A stretch of 64,000 bases of DNA, from NCBI GenBank assembly GCA_024233515.1, contig JACKPO010000009.1, positions 25,844 through 89,843 of the forward strand, read 5' to 3'. The DNA comes from Chlamydiales bacterium (GTDB lineage Bacteria; Chlamydiota; Chlamydiia; Chlamydiales; Simkaniaceae). Of this stretch, positions 1 through 7,930 are shown piece after piece (within the stretch, counting starts at the first letter, position 1; each line of letters opens with the position of its first letter). The notes beneath the pieces were generated by a model, which had not been told where the DNA came from, ran no database searches, and saw only the letters and a list, made by a program, of their open reading frames with translations. The translations under genes were made by a program, and so were the position numbers.

Positions 1-2
1 AC

Positions 3-503
3 GTTCAACTTTCATTCCCTCCCGAAGACACAGGACTTGGTCAAGAAACTGAACAGAAAAAAATCACAGCCGCTGTCTATGTCAAACACCAGGGGGTCAT
101 CGATGATCCCAATATCCACTTAGAAAATAAAATCAAACGACTTATTTCTGGATCGATTTCGGGTCTCGATATCAATGATGTTACGGTCGTTTCTGACCGT
201 TCTCGGTTCACCGATATCACCTTAGAAAATATGCCCGAGGCATTGGGTGGAAGACCAGGAGAGTATGTCAGTGTCTGGAACATCGTCATGAGCAAAAACT
301 CTGTTGGACGGTTCCGCGTTCTCTTCTTTATCATCACCACAATCGCGGTTATCCTAGCCGTCGTCCTTGGGTGGATTAGCTGGAAGTTTTATCCACAGCT
401 CAAGCGAAAAGGAGGGCTAAAAGAGCTCTTCAACCCCGTCCCACTGATCAATAACATCCGGAAAAAACCTCCTTCTGAACCTCCTGGAGAAGGAGGGGCG
501 TAA
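3..503 (+). CDS. sctJ: T3SS inner ring lipoprotein SctJ (YscJ/PrgK/FliF family), 3' part
   Basis: This is the C-terminal part of an open frame that enters from the left edge, so the signal peptide and lipobox are outside the window. What remains is the end of the periplasmic ring-building domain, including a D-P-x-x-x-L-E-N-K-I stretch followed by an I-x-D-V-T-V-V-S-D-R motif. A membrane anchor follows, about 25 hydrophobic residues around positions 100-125 of the visible part, and then a basic, proline-rich cytoplasmic tail. SctJ forms the inner-membrane ring of the injectisome. The next gene starts 3 bases after the stop codon and all genes to 3957 run the same way, so this is the first visible gene of the export operon. 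Family assignment is supported strongly by the sctL-R-S-T neighbours. Confidence 0.88.
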   Translation, partial: VQLSFPPEDTGLGQETEQKKITAAVYVKHQGVIDDPNIHLENKIKRLISGSISGLDINDVTVVSDRSRFTDITLENMPEALGGRPGEYVSVWNIVMSKNSVGRFRVLFFIITTIAVILAVVLGWISWKFYPQLKRKGGLKELFNPVPLINNIRKKPPSEPPGEGGA

Positions 504-506
504 GTC

Positions 507-1358
507 GTGAACCAAGCTTCTTACATTGTCTTCCGACGTCTGATTGAACGGTCGAATAAAACAGGGTTTATACGTTATCTGTCCCCTTTGGAGCAGGAAA
601 AAGTCCAAAGTATTCCTGTTACGAATAGCGATCCCTTCGCCCAAACTTTAACATCAGCTGATAGGCTAAAGGGAATTCACTATTCGTGGCTCATCACATT
701 TTTAGAGCCCTTTGCGGAGGAGGATAAAAAACTGATCCTCTCTTCTCTAGAAAAAGAGCAAGCTGAGAAGCTAAAAAAACACTTCAAGATGAAGGAAAAG
801 CCTTCCTCTTTGAAAAAGAAAGGGAAGGATTACCTTACTCAGGCCCTCTATGAGTGGCTGATTTCTGATCAGAAAGAGTTTCTCCCTATCGAGTTCCTCC
901 CTCAGCACCCTTTAAATTCGCTTCTTCATTTAACCAAGAGAGAACTTCAGACTCTCGTTGACCATCTTGGCCTTCATGATCTAGCGATCGAGCTGAAACA
1001 TGTGATCAAAGCTGACCAAATCAAAAAAATTCAAAAAGTTCTCTCGAAAGGAGAACAAGAATACCTGAAGAAACAAATCAAAAAGAAAGAGCCCATTTCT
1101 TTTTCTCGTCTCAACTTAGATGGGTGGAATGGAGACGGGGAAAAACTTAAGGTAATTCTTCATCATCGAGGTTTTAATCGCCTTGCGAAAGCATTATTCG
1201 GGTGTCACCCCTCCCTTCTATGGCATATTTGCCACCGATTGGATACGGGACGAACAAAAATCTTACGAAAGTTTTTTACCGACATAAAAAATGATGAAGC
1301 GCGCGAGGTATTAATCAATCAAACACTAGAGCTCCTTCCTCTAGTGAAAAATGGATAA
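507..1358 (+). CDS. T3SS protein in the sctK position with FliG-C-like motifs (CT560-type)
   Basis: 283 residues, GTG start preceded by a strong aggagg at about 489-496. No signal peptide or membrane segment is visible; the protein is basic and helical. It lies between sctJ and sctL, which is the sctK slot of ysc operons, the CT560 slot of Chlamydia, and the fliG slot of flagellar operons (fliF-fliG-fliH). Residues about 146-190 read R-x-x-Q-x-L-V followed by D-L-A-I-x-L-K and then a helical L-S-K stretch, resembling the FliG C-terminal domain. A second similar unit (R-L-A-K-A-L-x-G, then L-x-x-x-C-x-R-L-D) is seen near residues 228-262. By inference it is the cytoplasmic sorting-platform protein that docks SctL and the ATPase to the ring. 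The family identity is less certain than the genomic position. Confidence 0.7.
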   Translation: MNQASYIVFRRLIERSNKTGFIRYLSPLEQEKVQSIPVTNSDPFAQTLTSADRLKGIHYSWLITFLEPFAEEDKKLILSSLEKEQAEKLKKHFKMKEKPSSLKKKGKDYLTQALYEWLISDQKEFLPIEFLPQHPLNSLLHLTKRELQTLVDHLGLHDLAIELKHVIKADQIKKIQKVLSKGEQEYLKKQIKKKEPISFSRLNLDGWNGDGEKLKVILHHRGFNRLAKALFGCHPSLLWHICHRLDTGRTKILRKFFTDIKNDEAREVLINQTLELLPLVKNG

Positions 1359-1363
1359 GGTTC

Positions 1364-1990
1364 ATGAGCAAATATTTTTCCTTAATTTATTCTGGGGAAG
1401 TTCGACAAGGAACAGATGAAAAAATCATCCCTGCTGATGCTCTCAGCGAGCTACTCAGCGCCACTGAGGTCTTAAAAAAAGCAAAGGAAGATGTCAAAAC
1501 CTACCTAGAACAAAACAAAGAAGACTGCAGAAAAGTTCTCGAGGAAGCAAAAGAAGCTGGCTTTAACGAAGGGCTCGTTAAATTCAACAATCAGATCCTC
1601 CATTACGAAGAGCGGATCAAAAAAATGGAGCACGATCTTCAAAAAACAATCCTCCCCTTGACACTTAAAGCAGCAAAAAAAATCGTCGGAAGAGAACTTG
1701 AGCTTAAACCTGAAACGATTGTGGATATCGTCAGACAAACGCTTAAACCCGTGACACAAAACCATCACATTAAGATCTTTGTCGCCAAAGAAGATAAAGA
1801 GATCTTGGAGAAAAAGAAAAAAGAACTCCGCGAAATTCTTGAGCATGTCCAAACATTTATCATCGAGGAAAAAGAAGAACTTACGCGTGGGGGTTGTATT
1901 ATTGAGACCGAAGCTGGTATCATTAACGCTAGTTTAGAAAATCAATGGCGCGCTCTAGAAGCCGCTTTTGAAGCGTTTATGAAAAAATAA
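1364..1990 (+). CDS. sctL: T3SS ATPase stator/regulator SctL (YscL/FliH family)
   Basis: 208 residues, a usual length for SctL. The N-terminal half is a long charged helix rich in Lys and Glu (about residues 35-95), as expected for the FliH/YscL peripheral stalk that binds the SctN ATPase. The C-terminal half has the V-G-R-E-L motif and a V-x-x-x-L-x-P-V segment followed by the compact I-K-I-F-V-x-x-E-D fold typical of YscL. The stop codon TAA shares its last base with the ATG of sctR, so the two are translationally coupled. It acts at the cytoplasmic face of the injectisome. Assignment is good from motifs plus position. Confidence 0.85.
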   Translation: MSKYFSLIYSGEVRQGTDEKIIPADALSELLSATEVLKKAKEDVKTYLEQNKEDCRKVLEEAKEAGFNEGLVKFNNQILHYEERIKKMEHDLQKTILPLTLKAAKKIVGRELELKPETIVDIVRQTLKPVTQNHHIKIFVAKEDKEILEKKKKELREILEHVQTFIIEEKEELTRGGCIIETEAGIINASLENQWRALEAAFEAFMKK

Positions 1991-2841
1991 TGAAAAACAT
2001 TCGACTTCTCTTTCTTTTTATTCTTTTCTCTTTCAGCGCTCAGCCCCTCTTCGCGCAAGATGAAGGGTTGGGTGATGCGATTGCGAAAATTGCTCAAAAT
2101 GTTTCTAAAGGAGCAGATCAAGCAACAGATAGCCAGCAATCCGAAGGAGAAGAAGGTGGAAGTGGTGTAGGAGAGCCAAATGTTGTCACAATGATGGCAG
2201 TCATTGCCCTCGTTGCCCTTCTCCCTTTTGCCATTATCCTTCTCACCTCCTTTTTGAAAATTGTCATTGTTCTTTCGTTATTAAGAAATGCTCTCGGTGT
2301 CCAGCAAGCCCCTCCCAACCAGGCTCTTACGGGAATTGCCCTTTTAATGAGTATTTATGTGATGTTCCCCACTTGTGTCGCGATGTATGATGCAGGGAGA
2401 GATTACATCTCAAAAGATGCCCCAAAAAACCTCTTCTCATCTAGCTCAGCCGTTTATATTTATAATGTCGTCGACAAAACAAAAGAGCCCCTCAAGCAGT
2501 TTTTATCACGGAACATGTCGGTGAGTCACCAAAGGAACTTTTATCAGTTGGCCTATCGTAGTATGCCAAAAGAGTTCCAAAAAGATTTAAAAATGGATGA
2601 CTTTATCGTCCTTGCTCCCGCTTATATTACATCGCAATTAAAGGGAGCTTTCGAAATCGGCGTCTTGATTTACCTCCCCTTCTTTGTCATTGACCTTGTG
2701 ACGTCGAACATCCTCCTTGCAATGGGGATGATGATGCTCTCCCCTCTAACGATAGCTCTCCCCCTGAAACTCTTACTGATTGTGATGACAGATGGATGGA
2801 CCCTCGTGATTCAAGGACTCGTACAAACGTACAGGCAATAG
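1990..2841 (+). CDS. sctR: T3SS export gate protein SctR (YscR/FliP family)
   Basis: 283 residues. An N-terminal signal peptide (Lys-Asn-Ile-Arg then a Phe/Leu-rich core ending near A-Q-P-L-F-A, about residue 22) is followed by an acidic linker, as in FliP and the chlamydial SctR. The conserved hydrophobic hairpin P-F-A-I-I-L-L-T-S-F-L-K-I begins at about residue 78, and the diagnostic R-N-A-L-G-V-Q-Q-x-P-P-N-Q follows. The C-terminal pair of membrane helices contains the G-M-M-M-L-S-P motif that is nearly invariant in FliP/SctR. Five SctR subunits with SctS and SctT form the entry portal for substrates. sctS begins 9 bases downstream with a ggagg ribosome site. Confidence 0.95.
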   Translation: MKNIRLLFLFILFSFSAQPLFAQDEGLGDAIAKIAQNVSKGADQATDSQQSEGEEGGSGVGEPNVVTMMAVIALVALLPFAIILLTSFLKIVIVLSLLRNALGVQQAPPNQALTGIALLMSIYVMFPTCVAMYDAGRDYISKDAPKNLFSSSSAVYIYNVVDKTKEPLKQFLSRNMSVSHQRNFYQLAYRSMPKEFQKDLKMDDFIVLAPAYITSQLKGAFEIGVLIYLPFFVIDLVTSNILLAMGMMMLSPLTIALPLKLLLIVMTDGWTLVIQGLVQTYRQ

Positions 2842-2850
2842 GAGGATTTT

Positions 2851-3117
2851 GTGTACGACTCGGAAATATACCAACTCTCCTATCAAGCCCTTCTCCTCAT
2901 TTTGATTTTATCGGGCCCTCCGATTTTGATTAGTATGGCCTTGGGCCTTTTCGTGGCTATTTTCCAAGCAGCAACACAAATTCAAGAACAAACCCTTTCC
3001 TTCACTGTGAAACTCGTTGCTGTCATTATGACTCTCATCTTTATGGGAGGGTTTTTAAGCCAACAAATTATGCAATTTGCTAATACCATTTTTCAGAATT
3101 TCCCCAAGTGGAGGTAG
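2851..3117 (+). CDS. sctS: T3SS export gate protein SctS (YscS/FliQ family)
   Basis: 88 residues with a GTG start, 7 bases after an aggagg site. It has two membrane helices, about residues 15-40 and 48-75, separated by the conserved A-I-F-Q-A-A-T-Q-I-Q-E-Q-T-L motif that marks the FliQ/SctS family. Four SctS copies wrap the SctR-SctT core of the export gate. It is tightly packed between sctR and sctT, as in all known chlamydial and ysc-type operons. Length and motif are both canonical, so the call is firm. Confidence 0.95.
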   Translation: MYDSEIYQLSYQALLLILILSGPPILISMALGLFVAIFQAATQIQEQTLSFTVKLVAVIMTLIFMGGFLSQQIMQFANTIFQNFPKWR

Positions 3118-3123
3118 AGTCCC

Positions 3124-3957
3124 ATGACTCTTGACTATCTCTCCACATTGCCAAATATGACAATTTGGGGAGTTCTCTCTCTGTTTTTTCTCGTATTGAT
3201 GCGGCTTGCGCCTATTATGGCAATGGCCCCCTTCTTAGGGGCAAAACTAGCTCCGGGGGTTGCGAAGATGGGACTGGCTATCTTTTTGTCGATTGTGTTT
3301 CTCCCCTATCTGATTGTCAATGTGAAAGAGCCCATAACATTCAATAACGCGTTTCTACTTTACTCAGCAAAAGAGCTCTTGATTGGGTTTATTCTAGGGT
3401 TTTTTGTAACCATCCCTTTCTACATGGTACAAACAAGTGGTATCATTGTCGACTATTTGCGTGGTGCATCCATCATGCAATCCCAAGACCCTTCCCTGCA
3501 AACGCAAGCCTCTCCCATCGGGATTTTTTATAATTACATTCTCATCGTTATTTTTTTTCAGATCAGTGGCCCCTTCTTATTTTTCGATGCGTTAGTCAAA
3601 TCCTATGAAATTGTCCCACCTACCGAATATATCAACCCCCTCTTCTTGAGCATGAAAAGTACCTTTTGGAAAACCTGCTTCGATCTGTTAAATCAGATTG
3701 TCTCGATTGCCATCCAACTCTCTGCACCCGCGATTGTAGCAATCTTAATGGCAGAAATGTTTTTGGGAATTGCTAACCGATTAGCGCCGCAGGTACAAAT
3801 CGCCTTCTTAGGAATGTCGATCAAATCTCTTCTTGGCTTAGCTCTTCTTTGGGCCGCTTGGTATTTCATTCTGAAACAATTCACCAAACAAACCTATGAT
3901 TGGCTGGGAGTGATTAATAAGATGATCGCCTTCATGAAATATCTAAATGCTTCTTGA
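3124..3957 (+). CDS. sctT: T3SS export gate protein SctT (YscT/FliR family)
   Basis: 277 residues with about six hydrophobic segments along the chain. Conserved SctT features are P-x-L-G near residue 38, K-E-L-L-I-G-F-I-L-G near residue 88, and the later M-A-E-x-x-L-G-I-x-N-R-x-A-P-Q-V-Q motif (about residues 206-222), which is the family signature. SctT closes the SctR5S4T1 export gate. It is the last gene of the operon. A weak inverted repeat (aaccct/agggtt, 3970-4006) followed by T residues may slow transcription before the next gene, but I do not call it a terminator. Confidence 0.93.
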   Translation: MTLDYLSTLPNMTIWGVLSLFFLVLMRLAPIMAMAPFLGAKLAPGVAKMGLAIFLSIVFLPYLIVNVKEPITFNNAFLLYSAKELLIGFILGFFVTIPFYMVQTSGIIVDYLRGASIMQSQDPSLQTQASPIGIFYNYILIVIFFQISGPFLFFDALVKSYEIVPPTEYINPLFLSMKSTFWKTCFDLLNQIVSIAIQLSAPAIVAILMAEMFLGIANRLAPQVQIAFLGMSIKSLLGLALLWAAWYFILKQFTKQTYDWLGVINKMIAFMKYLNAS

Positions 3958-4010
3958 TTTTTTCTTTGTAACCCTCTAGAGTCCAAATAAAAGGTACCCT
4001 AGGGTTTTTT

Positions 4011-5087
4011 ATGAAACGACTCCTTGCTTTATTAGCGCTCAGCATTGCTGGATTTGCAGTTCAAGTCCCTCCTCATGCTATTCCTGGAAAAATTTATGAA
4101 ACCTCAACAGAAGTTATTACACCAAGTGCAGGTCCTCGCGTAGACCATGGCATAGATGTGTTTATGACAACCGACTTTATCTATTGGACAGCCCGTATGG
4201 AGGGGCTAGGTTATGTTCACACAGGAGTTTCTTCTGGAACAACAAATGCTCCTGAAGGGAAAACCCGCCATCCTGATTGGAGCTGGAGACCTGGGTTTAA
4301 AGTGGGTCTAGGATTGAGCATCCCTCATGATGGATGGGATGTTCATGCAGAATATACCTGGCTTCATTCAAGTGCATGGGATTCCATGGATAATTACCAA
4401 CTAGGGGTATCCCCTATTTGGAATATCTCAAATTTAGTCTATTTTGCAAATAGCCAGTATAATATCCAGTATGCGAAAGCAAATTGGAAACTCTCTTTCA
4501 ATACCCTCGACTTATCTCTTGGAAGAAATTATTTCATCAGTCGCTATTTGACCCTCCGTCCTTTTATTGGTTTCAAAGGAGCTTGGCAGAGCCAAGACTA
4601 TCATGTCACCTATCTTTTTGTTTCTAACGATACTACGTCAATAGGAAAAATGAAAAATGACCAATCGTACTGGGGAATTGGTCTACGCTCAGGATTAAAT
4701 ACCGCTTGGCATTTTACACAAACCTGGAGTATTTATGGGAATCTTTCTCTCTCTGCATTATGGAGTCAATTTGACATTCACCGAACAGATACGAGAAACG
4801 ATAGCCGCAACAGTGGAGGAGACAACAGACCTCCCTTGGGTGTGACCATCACAACATTTAATACGAAAAACAGTTTCCACACATTGAAAGGAATTCTAGA
4901 ACTCGGAATTGGAATGCGCGGAGAATGGTGGTTTTATGAAGATCGATACCACTTCTTGATCCAAGCAGGTTGGGAAGAACAACTTTGGATCAACCATAAC
5001 CAACTCGTTAAAGCTCTCGCTTCTCAATCTCAACCAGGAGATCTGATCTTGCAAGGATTCACGATGAAGATGCGCTTTGACTTCTAG
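4011..5087 (+). CDS. MOMP-like outer membrane porin, paralogue 1
   Basis: 358 residues. The signal peptide starts at M-K-R-L-L-A and the mature part begins with the block T-P-S-A-G-P-R-V-x-H-G-x-D-V that is shared with the porins at 7931, 9179 and 10275. Internal shared blocks are P-G-F-K-V-G-L-G-L, H-D-G-W-D, the Y-T-W-L-H strand, L-x-L-G-R-N-(Y/F) and R-P-F-I-G-x-K-G. The chain ends in R-F-D-F, with the terminal Phe expected for BAM-dependent beta-barrels. These features fit the expanded MOMP-like family of chlamydia-like bacteria rather than classical OmpA. The stop codon TAG lies inside the CTAG end of the adjacent hairpin repeat. Confidence 0.8.
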   Translation: MKRLLALLALSIAGFAVQVPPHAIPGKIYETSTEVITPSAGPRVDHGIDVFMTTDFIYWTARMEGLGYVHTGVSSGTTNAPEGKTRHPDWSWRPGFKVGLGLSIPHDGWDVHAEYTWLHSSAWDSMDNYQLGVSPIWNISNLVYFANSQYNIQYAKANWKLSFNTLDLSLGRNYFISRYLTLRPFIGFKGAWQSQDYHVTYLFVSNDTTSIGKMKNDQSYWGIGLRSGLNTAWHFTQTWSIYGNLSLSALWSQFDIHRTDTRNDSRNSGGDNRPPLGVTITTFNTKNSFHTLKGILELGIGMRGEWWFYEDRYHFLIQAGWEEQLWINHNQLVKALASQSQPGDLILQGFTMKMRFDF

Positions 5088-5254
5088 TACTTTGTTAAAA
5101 GAGTTTTTACTGAAATTTGCGCCTAGATTTCGAGCGCAGTTTGCTTCCTCAAAATTGAGAACATTGTCAATGTGACAAGGCGAAATTTTTTGGAAGGAAA
5201 GGGGGCCGAAAAATGGGTCAAATTACTTTAAAAACTTAGTTAACAAAGTACTAG
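5084..5254 (-). repeat. Palindromic element copy E (inverted orientation)
   Basis: About 171 bp bounded by CTAG at both ends. The outer arms match over 15 bases exactly (5084-5098 with 5240-5254) and loosely over about 35. An inner stem pairs 5144-5156 with 5184-5196 (11 of 13 pairs). The centre is TTGTC/GACAA at 5164-5178. Read on the minus strand, it aligns along its length with the copy at 6489-6658, including the CCCAT-TTTT-GGC and CTCGAAATCTAGGC blocks. The left CTAG contains the stop codon of the preceding porin gene. Confidence 0.75.
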
Positions 5255-5333
5255 TACATTGTGTAAAAAATATTTAAAATAATTATTTAATATCGTATAC
5301 TGTTGTAACAGTTCGTAAATTGATGGAGATGTT

Positions 5334-5783
5334 ATGGCAAGAAAAGTGGAATATAAGGTTGAACTTACAAATGAAGAGAGGGACTTTCTAGAAAAAAAAA
5401 CAAAGTCCGGCAAATGGGGAGTAAGAGAAGTAAAGAGGGGGCAAATTTTACTAAAAGCTGATGAAGGAGAAGATGAAGATAAGATTGCAAAAGAGGTAGG
5501 GTGTTGTGTATCAACGGTTAGAAATATTAAGTTAAGATTTGCGAAGGGAGATAGATTAAAGGCGGTAAAAGAAAGAGAGCGTTCAGGAAGGCCGAGAATA
5601 ATCGATGGGAAAGTAGAAGCAAAAATGATCTCAATAGCATGTTCAGAAGCTCCAGAAGGAAGAAAAGATTGGACGGTAAGGTTGATAGCAGACAAGTTGG
5701 TAGTCATGGTAGATGAGCTAGAGTCGATATCGTACACAACAGTAGGAAAGGCTTTAAAAAAAACGAACTTAAACCGTGGTTAA
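5334..5783 (+). CDS. IS630 transposase, N-terminal frame (DNA-binding half)
   Basis: 149 residues in the first frame. It contains the helix-turn-helix region typical of IS630 transposases (D-K-I-A-K-E-V then S-T-V-R-N-I, about residues 50-66), a basic G-R-P-R-I linker, and the winged-helix segment W-T-V-R-L-I-A-D-K-L. The frame ends 20 bases after an A8 run. Reading continues without a stop in the -1 frame (see 5762-6460), so the full transposase would be a frameshift product. The last few residues of this frame (T-N-L-N-R-G) are probably specific to the unshifted product. Confidence 0.8.
   Translation: MARKVEYKVELTNEERDFLEKKTKSGKWGVREVKRGQILLKADEGEDEDKIAKEVGCCVSTVRNIKLRFAKGDRLKAVKERERSGRPRIIDGKVEAKMISIACSEAPEGRKDWTVRLIADKLVVMVDELESISYTTVGKALKKTNLNRG
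5753..5759 (+). promoter_or_regulatory. Candidate -1 ribosomal frameshift site in the transposase
   Basis: The heptamer T-TTA-AAA in the reading frame fits the X-XXY-YYZ slippery rule and is followed by more A residues (A8 at 5756-5763). The second transposase frame is -1 relative to the first and is open from here. A sequencing or mutational indel in the A run would look the same. Confidence 0.5.
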
Positions 5784-6460
5784 AAAAAGAGTGGAAAATC
5801 GCGCCGAAGCAAGACGCAGAATTTGTAGCAAGGATGGAGGACGTGTTAAGCGTTTACTTAAGACCTTATGATCCAAGAAAGCCTGTAATAGCTTTTGATG
5901 AAAGCAGCAAACAGCAGATACAGAGTGTAATAGAAGGACTACCAGTACGCAAAGGAGACGCCGCCAAGTATGACAGTGAGTATAAAAGGAATGGAGTAAG
6001 TAACCTCTTTATGATGTTCGAACCATTACGAGGAAAGCGGTACGTGAAGGTAACAAGCAGCCGGACTGCATTGGATTTTGCACACTGCATAAAAGACCTG
6101 GTAGATAAGCACTACAAAGAAGCAGAAAAAATAATAATGGTGATGGACAATTTAAATACCCACAGTATCGCCTCACTTTATAAAGCGTTTCCTCCTGAAG
6201 AAGCCTATAGAATAGCGGAGAAGTTAGAAATACATTATACACCGAAACATGGAAGCTGGTTGAATGTGGCAGAAATAGAATTTAGTGCATTGTCGAAACA
6301 ATGTCTGAATAGAAGGATAGGAAGCCAGGAGGAGCTAAAAAGAGAAGTAGCAGCGTGGGAACAAGCGAGGAACGAATCGGAAGTGAAGTGTAGGTGGCAA
6401 TTTACCAAAGAGCAAGCCCGAACAAAGCTACATAAATTGTATCCTGTGGTGGGAAGATAA
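5762..6460 (+). CDS. IS630 transposase, C-terminal frame (DDE catalytic half)
   Basis: About 232 residues in the -1 frame, joined to the upstream frame through N-E-L-K-P-W, which is the usual continuation of this family. Catalytic residues of the DDE superfamily are visible: F-D-E-S near the start, V-M-D-N-L-N-T-H in the middle, and Y-T-P-K-H-G-S-W-L-N-x-x-E-I-E in the last third. If translated alone, the first ATG is at 5834, which would drop the first catalytic stretch's leader but keep F-D-E-S. Sequence and terminal repeats look intact, so the element may still be active. Confidence 0.8.
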   Translation, partial: NELKPWLKKEWKIAPKQDAEFVARMEDVLSVYLRPYDPRKPVIAFDESSKQQIQSVIEGLPVRKGDAAKYDSEYKRNGVSNLFMMFEPLRGKRYVKVTSSRTALDFAHCIKDLVDKHYKEAEKIIMVMDNLNTHSIASLYKAFPPEEAYRIAEKLEIHYTPKHGSWLNVAEIEFSALSKQCLNRRIGSQEELKREVAAWEQARNESEVKCRWQFTKEQARTKLHKLYPVVGR

Positions 6461-6488
6461 TTATTTTAAAAACTTTTTACACAATGTA

Positions 6489-6658
6489 CTAGTGTCTAGT
6501 CCCAAAAATCCTTCCTCGTTATTACCCCATCTTTTGGCACCCTTTTCTCTCCAAAAATCTCCCCTTGTCTCATAGACAATGTTATCGATTTTTGGAGAGT
6601 AAATGGTACTCAAAATCTGGGCCAATTCCGTTAAAGGATTTTTGGGACTAGACACTAG
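6489..6658 (+). repeat. Palindromic element copy A
   Basis: 170 bp with a perfect 25-bp terminal inverted repeat starting CTAGTGTCTAGTCCC (6489-6513 and 6634-6658). A perfect 13-bp inner stem pairs 6547-6559 with 6587-6599, and the centre TTGTCT-cat-AGACAA is at 6565-6579. The 5' arm bulge holds CCCCATCTTTTGGCACCC; the 3' arm bulge holds TACTCAAAATCTGGGCC. It is nearly identical to the copy at 62630. The left CTAG is where the IS630 element inserted. Confidence 0.85.
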
Positions 6659-6753
6659 GAAAAATGTTTGCTTCAAATTAAATAAATAAGAAAATCTTTG
6701 CAAAAAAATACCTTTCCAAGTACATTGTGAGAGAAGATAACTAGGAGAATTTT

Positions 6754-7755
6754 ATGAAAAAACTCGGTTCTTGTATTGCATTATTAACAGTATTTTCCAT
6801 TTCAGCTTGGGCGGGTATGGAAGCAAATACTACCCCAGACACTTTAAACACGATGAATCCTTGTGATTATAATTCGGGATTTTACTTCAAGGCAACTGGC
6901 GCAGGTCTTTTGCCATCAGAAACAGGGATTGGATCTTTCACTGATAGCTGGCAGTATGCCTCAGGATCTGGAATTCAGTCATTAAGCAAACCTTCCAAAG
7001 CCGATTATAAATTTGCTGGTGGTGGTTTGATTGGATATGATGCTAACTCTGTTTCTAATTTTGCAGAAGTAGAGTATTTTTATTTACACAATTCAAAACA
7101 TAACTATAACGACGCTTCAGGAGGACCGGTCAGCTTTGGTAGTGTCTTTTTTAATCTAGGAGTACCAATAGCTCCAGGTGGAGTCTTCGTTAGCGACGCG
7201 TACGTAAAGTACACAGTTAATCAGGTTGATGGAAGAGTTGGTCATCGTTTTTGTGTGGCCAAAAATCATCTTGAACTGTCTCCTTCTATAGGGATTCGCT
7301 GGGCAGATTTGAAACACGACTTGACCTTTGCAGTTGGACACGTTAGATCATCCTATTGGGGTGTTGGCCCAACTTTTGGTATCGATGGATTATACACCTT
7401 GTACAAAGGACTCAAACTCTATTCCCATTTTGATGCTTCGCTCTTAGTTGGAAGCGTTAAAGCTAACTCGTTGTTGAACTTCGGTTCGTTAGGCAAATTC
7501 AAATCGCCCAGCACTAACCGAGTTGTTCCAGCACTTGGTGCTAAACTAGCCTTAAGATATGATTTTATCTTTTCCAATAAGTCATCTCTAAGATTTGAAG
7601 CGGGATATCAAGTGAATTCTTATATTGGCGCCTTTGATATGCTGACAGCGTTTACAGAGATCCCTGCAATAGGCCAAACTCAAAGAATTGCCTCTATTAC
7701 AACGGATAACTTCTCTTATTCTGGACCATATGGTGCAATAGCGTTTCATATGTAA
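6754..7755 (+). CDS. Legionella-type major outer membrane protein (porin-like beta-barrel)
   Basis: 333 residues with a clear signal peptide (M-K-K-L-G-S-C-I-A... cleaved after A-W-A, about residue 20). The mature chain alternates short hydrophobic strands and aromatic turns, with G-F-Y-F-K-A-T-G-A-G-L-L-P near the start. It resembles the Legionella pneumophila MOMP/Lpg1974 pore-forming family. It is clearly different from the surrounding MOMP-like porins: it has no A-G-P-R-V block and does not end in F-D-F. Role by family: outer-membrane channel. The spacer upstream (6659-6753) is AT-rich, with a ribosome site (aggag) before the ATG. A strong hairpin terminator follows. Confidence 0.7.
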   Translation: MKKLGSCIALLTVFSISAWAGMEANTTPDTLNTMNPCDYNSGFYFKATGAGLLPSETGIGSFTDSWQYASGSGIQSLSKPSKADYKFAGGGLIGYDANSVSNFAEVEYFYLHNSKHNYNDASGGPVSFGSVFFNLGVPIAPGGVFVSDAYVKYTVNQVDGRVGHRFCVAKNHLELSPSIGIRWADLKHDLTFAVGHVRSSYWGVGPTFGIDGLYTLYKGLKLYSHFDASLLVGSVKANSLLNFGSLGKFKSPSTNRVVPALGAKLALRYDFIFSNKSSLRFEAGYQVNSYIGAFDMLTAFTEIPAIGQTQRIASITTDNFSYSGPYGAIAFHM

Positions 7756-7780
7756 GTAGAAGAACACACCTAACATGAAA

Positions 7781-7815
7781 AGGCCGCTGTTTTACAAAAA
7801 ACAGCGGCTTTTTTT
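7781..7815 (+). terminator. Rho-independent terminator after the Legionella-type OMP
   Basis: Stem GCCGCTGTTTT (7783-7793) pairs exactly with AAAACAGCGGC (7798-7808), followed by seven T residues. Confidence 0.88.
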
Positions 7816-7930
7816 ATGAAGAGAAAATATTAGCAAAAACAAGAAATTCCTTGCAGAATTGGAGCTGAGTAGGTTAAAAAGGAAGCTACTTGACTTACAA
7901 ATACTTTATCATTTCTATAACAGGGAGAAA

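Larger units (their letters stand above)
5254..6489 (+). mobile_element. IS630-type insertion sequence, apparently intact
   Basis: 1236 bp with near-perfect 31-bp terminal inverted repeats beginning GTACATTGTGTAAAAA (5254-5284 and 6459-6489, two mismatches). It is flanked by a TA dinucleotide on each side (5252-5253, 6490-6491), the target duplication expected for IS630/mariner elements. It carries a transposase in two overlapping frames. It sits exactly at the CTAG junction between two hairpin repeats of opposite orientation. Confidence 0.85.

Noticed and set aside
1505..1852. Minus-strand Phe-rich frame in sctL
   Set aside because: Complement of the Lys/Glu-rich sctL coiled coil; a shadow frame.
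3970..4006. Possible terminator after sctT
   Set aside because: Stem of only 6 bp with a long loop; too weak to call.
5240..5737. Minus-strand 165-codon frame opposite the transposase
   Set aside because: Shadow of the IS630 transposase; Ser/Phe/Leu-rich as expected from the complement of an AT-rich gene.
7889..7920. TTGACT...CTATAA as promoter of porin paralogue 2
   Set aside because: A start from it would fall almost on the ATG and exclude the ribosome site.
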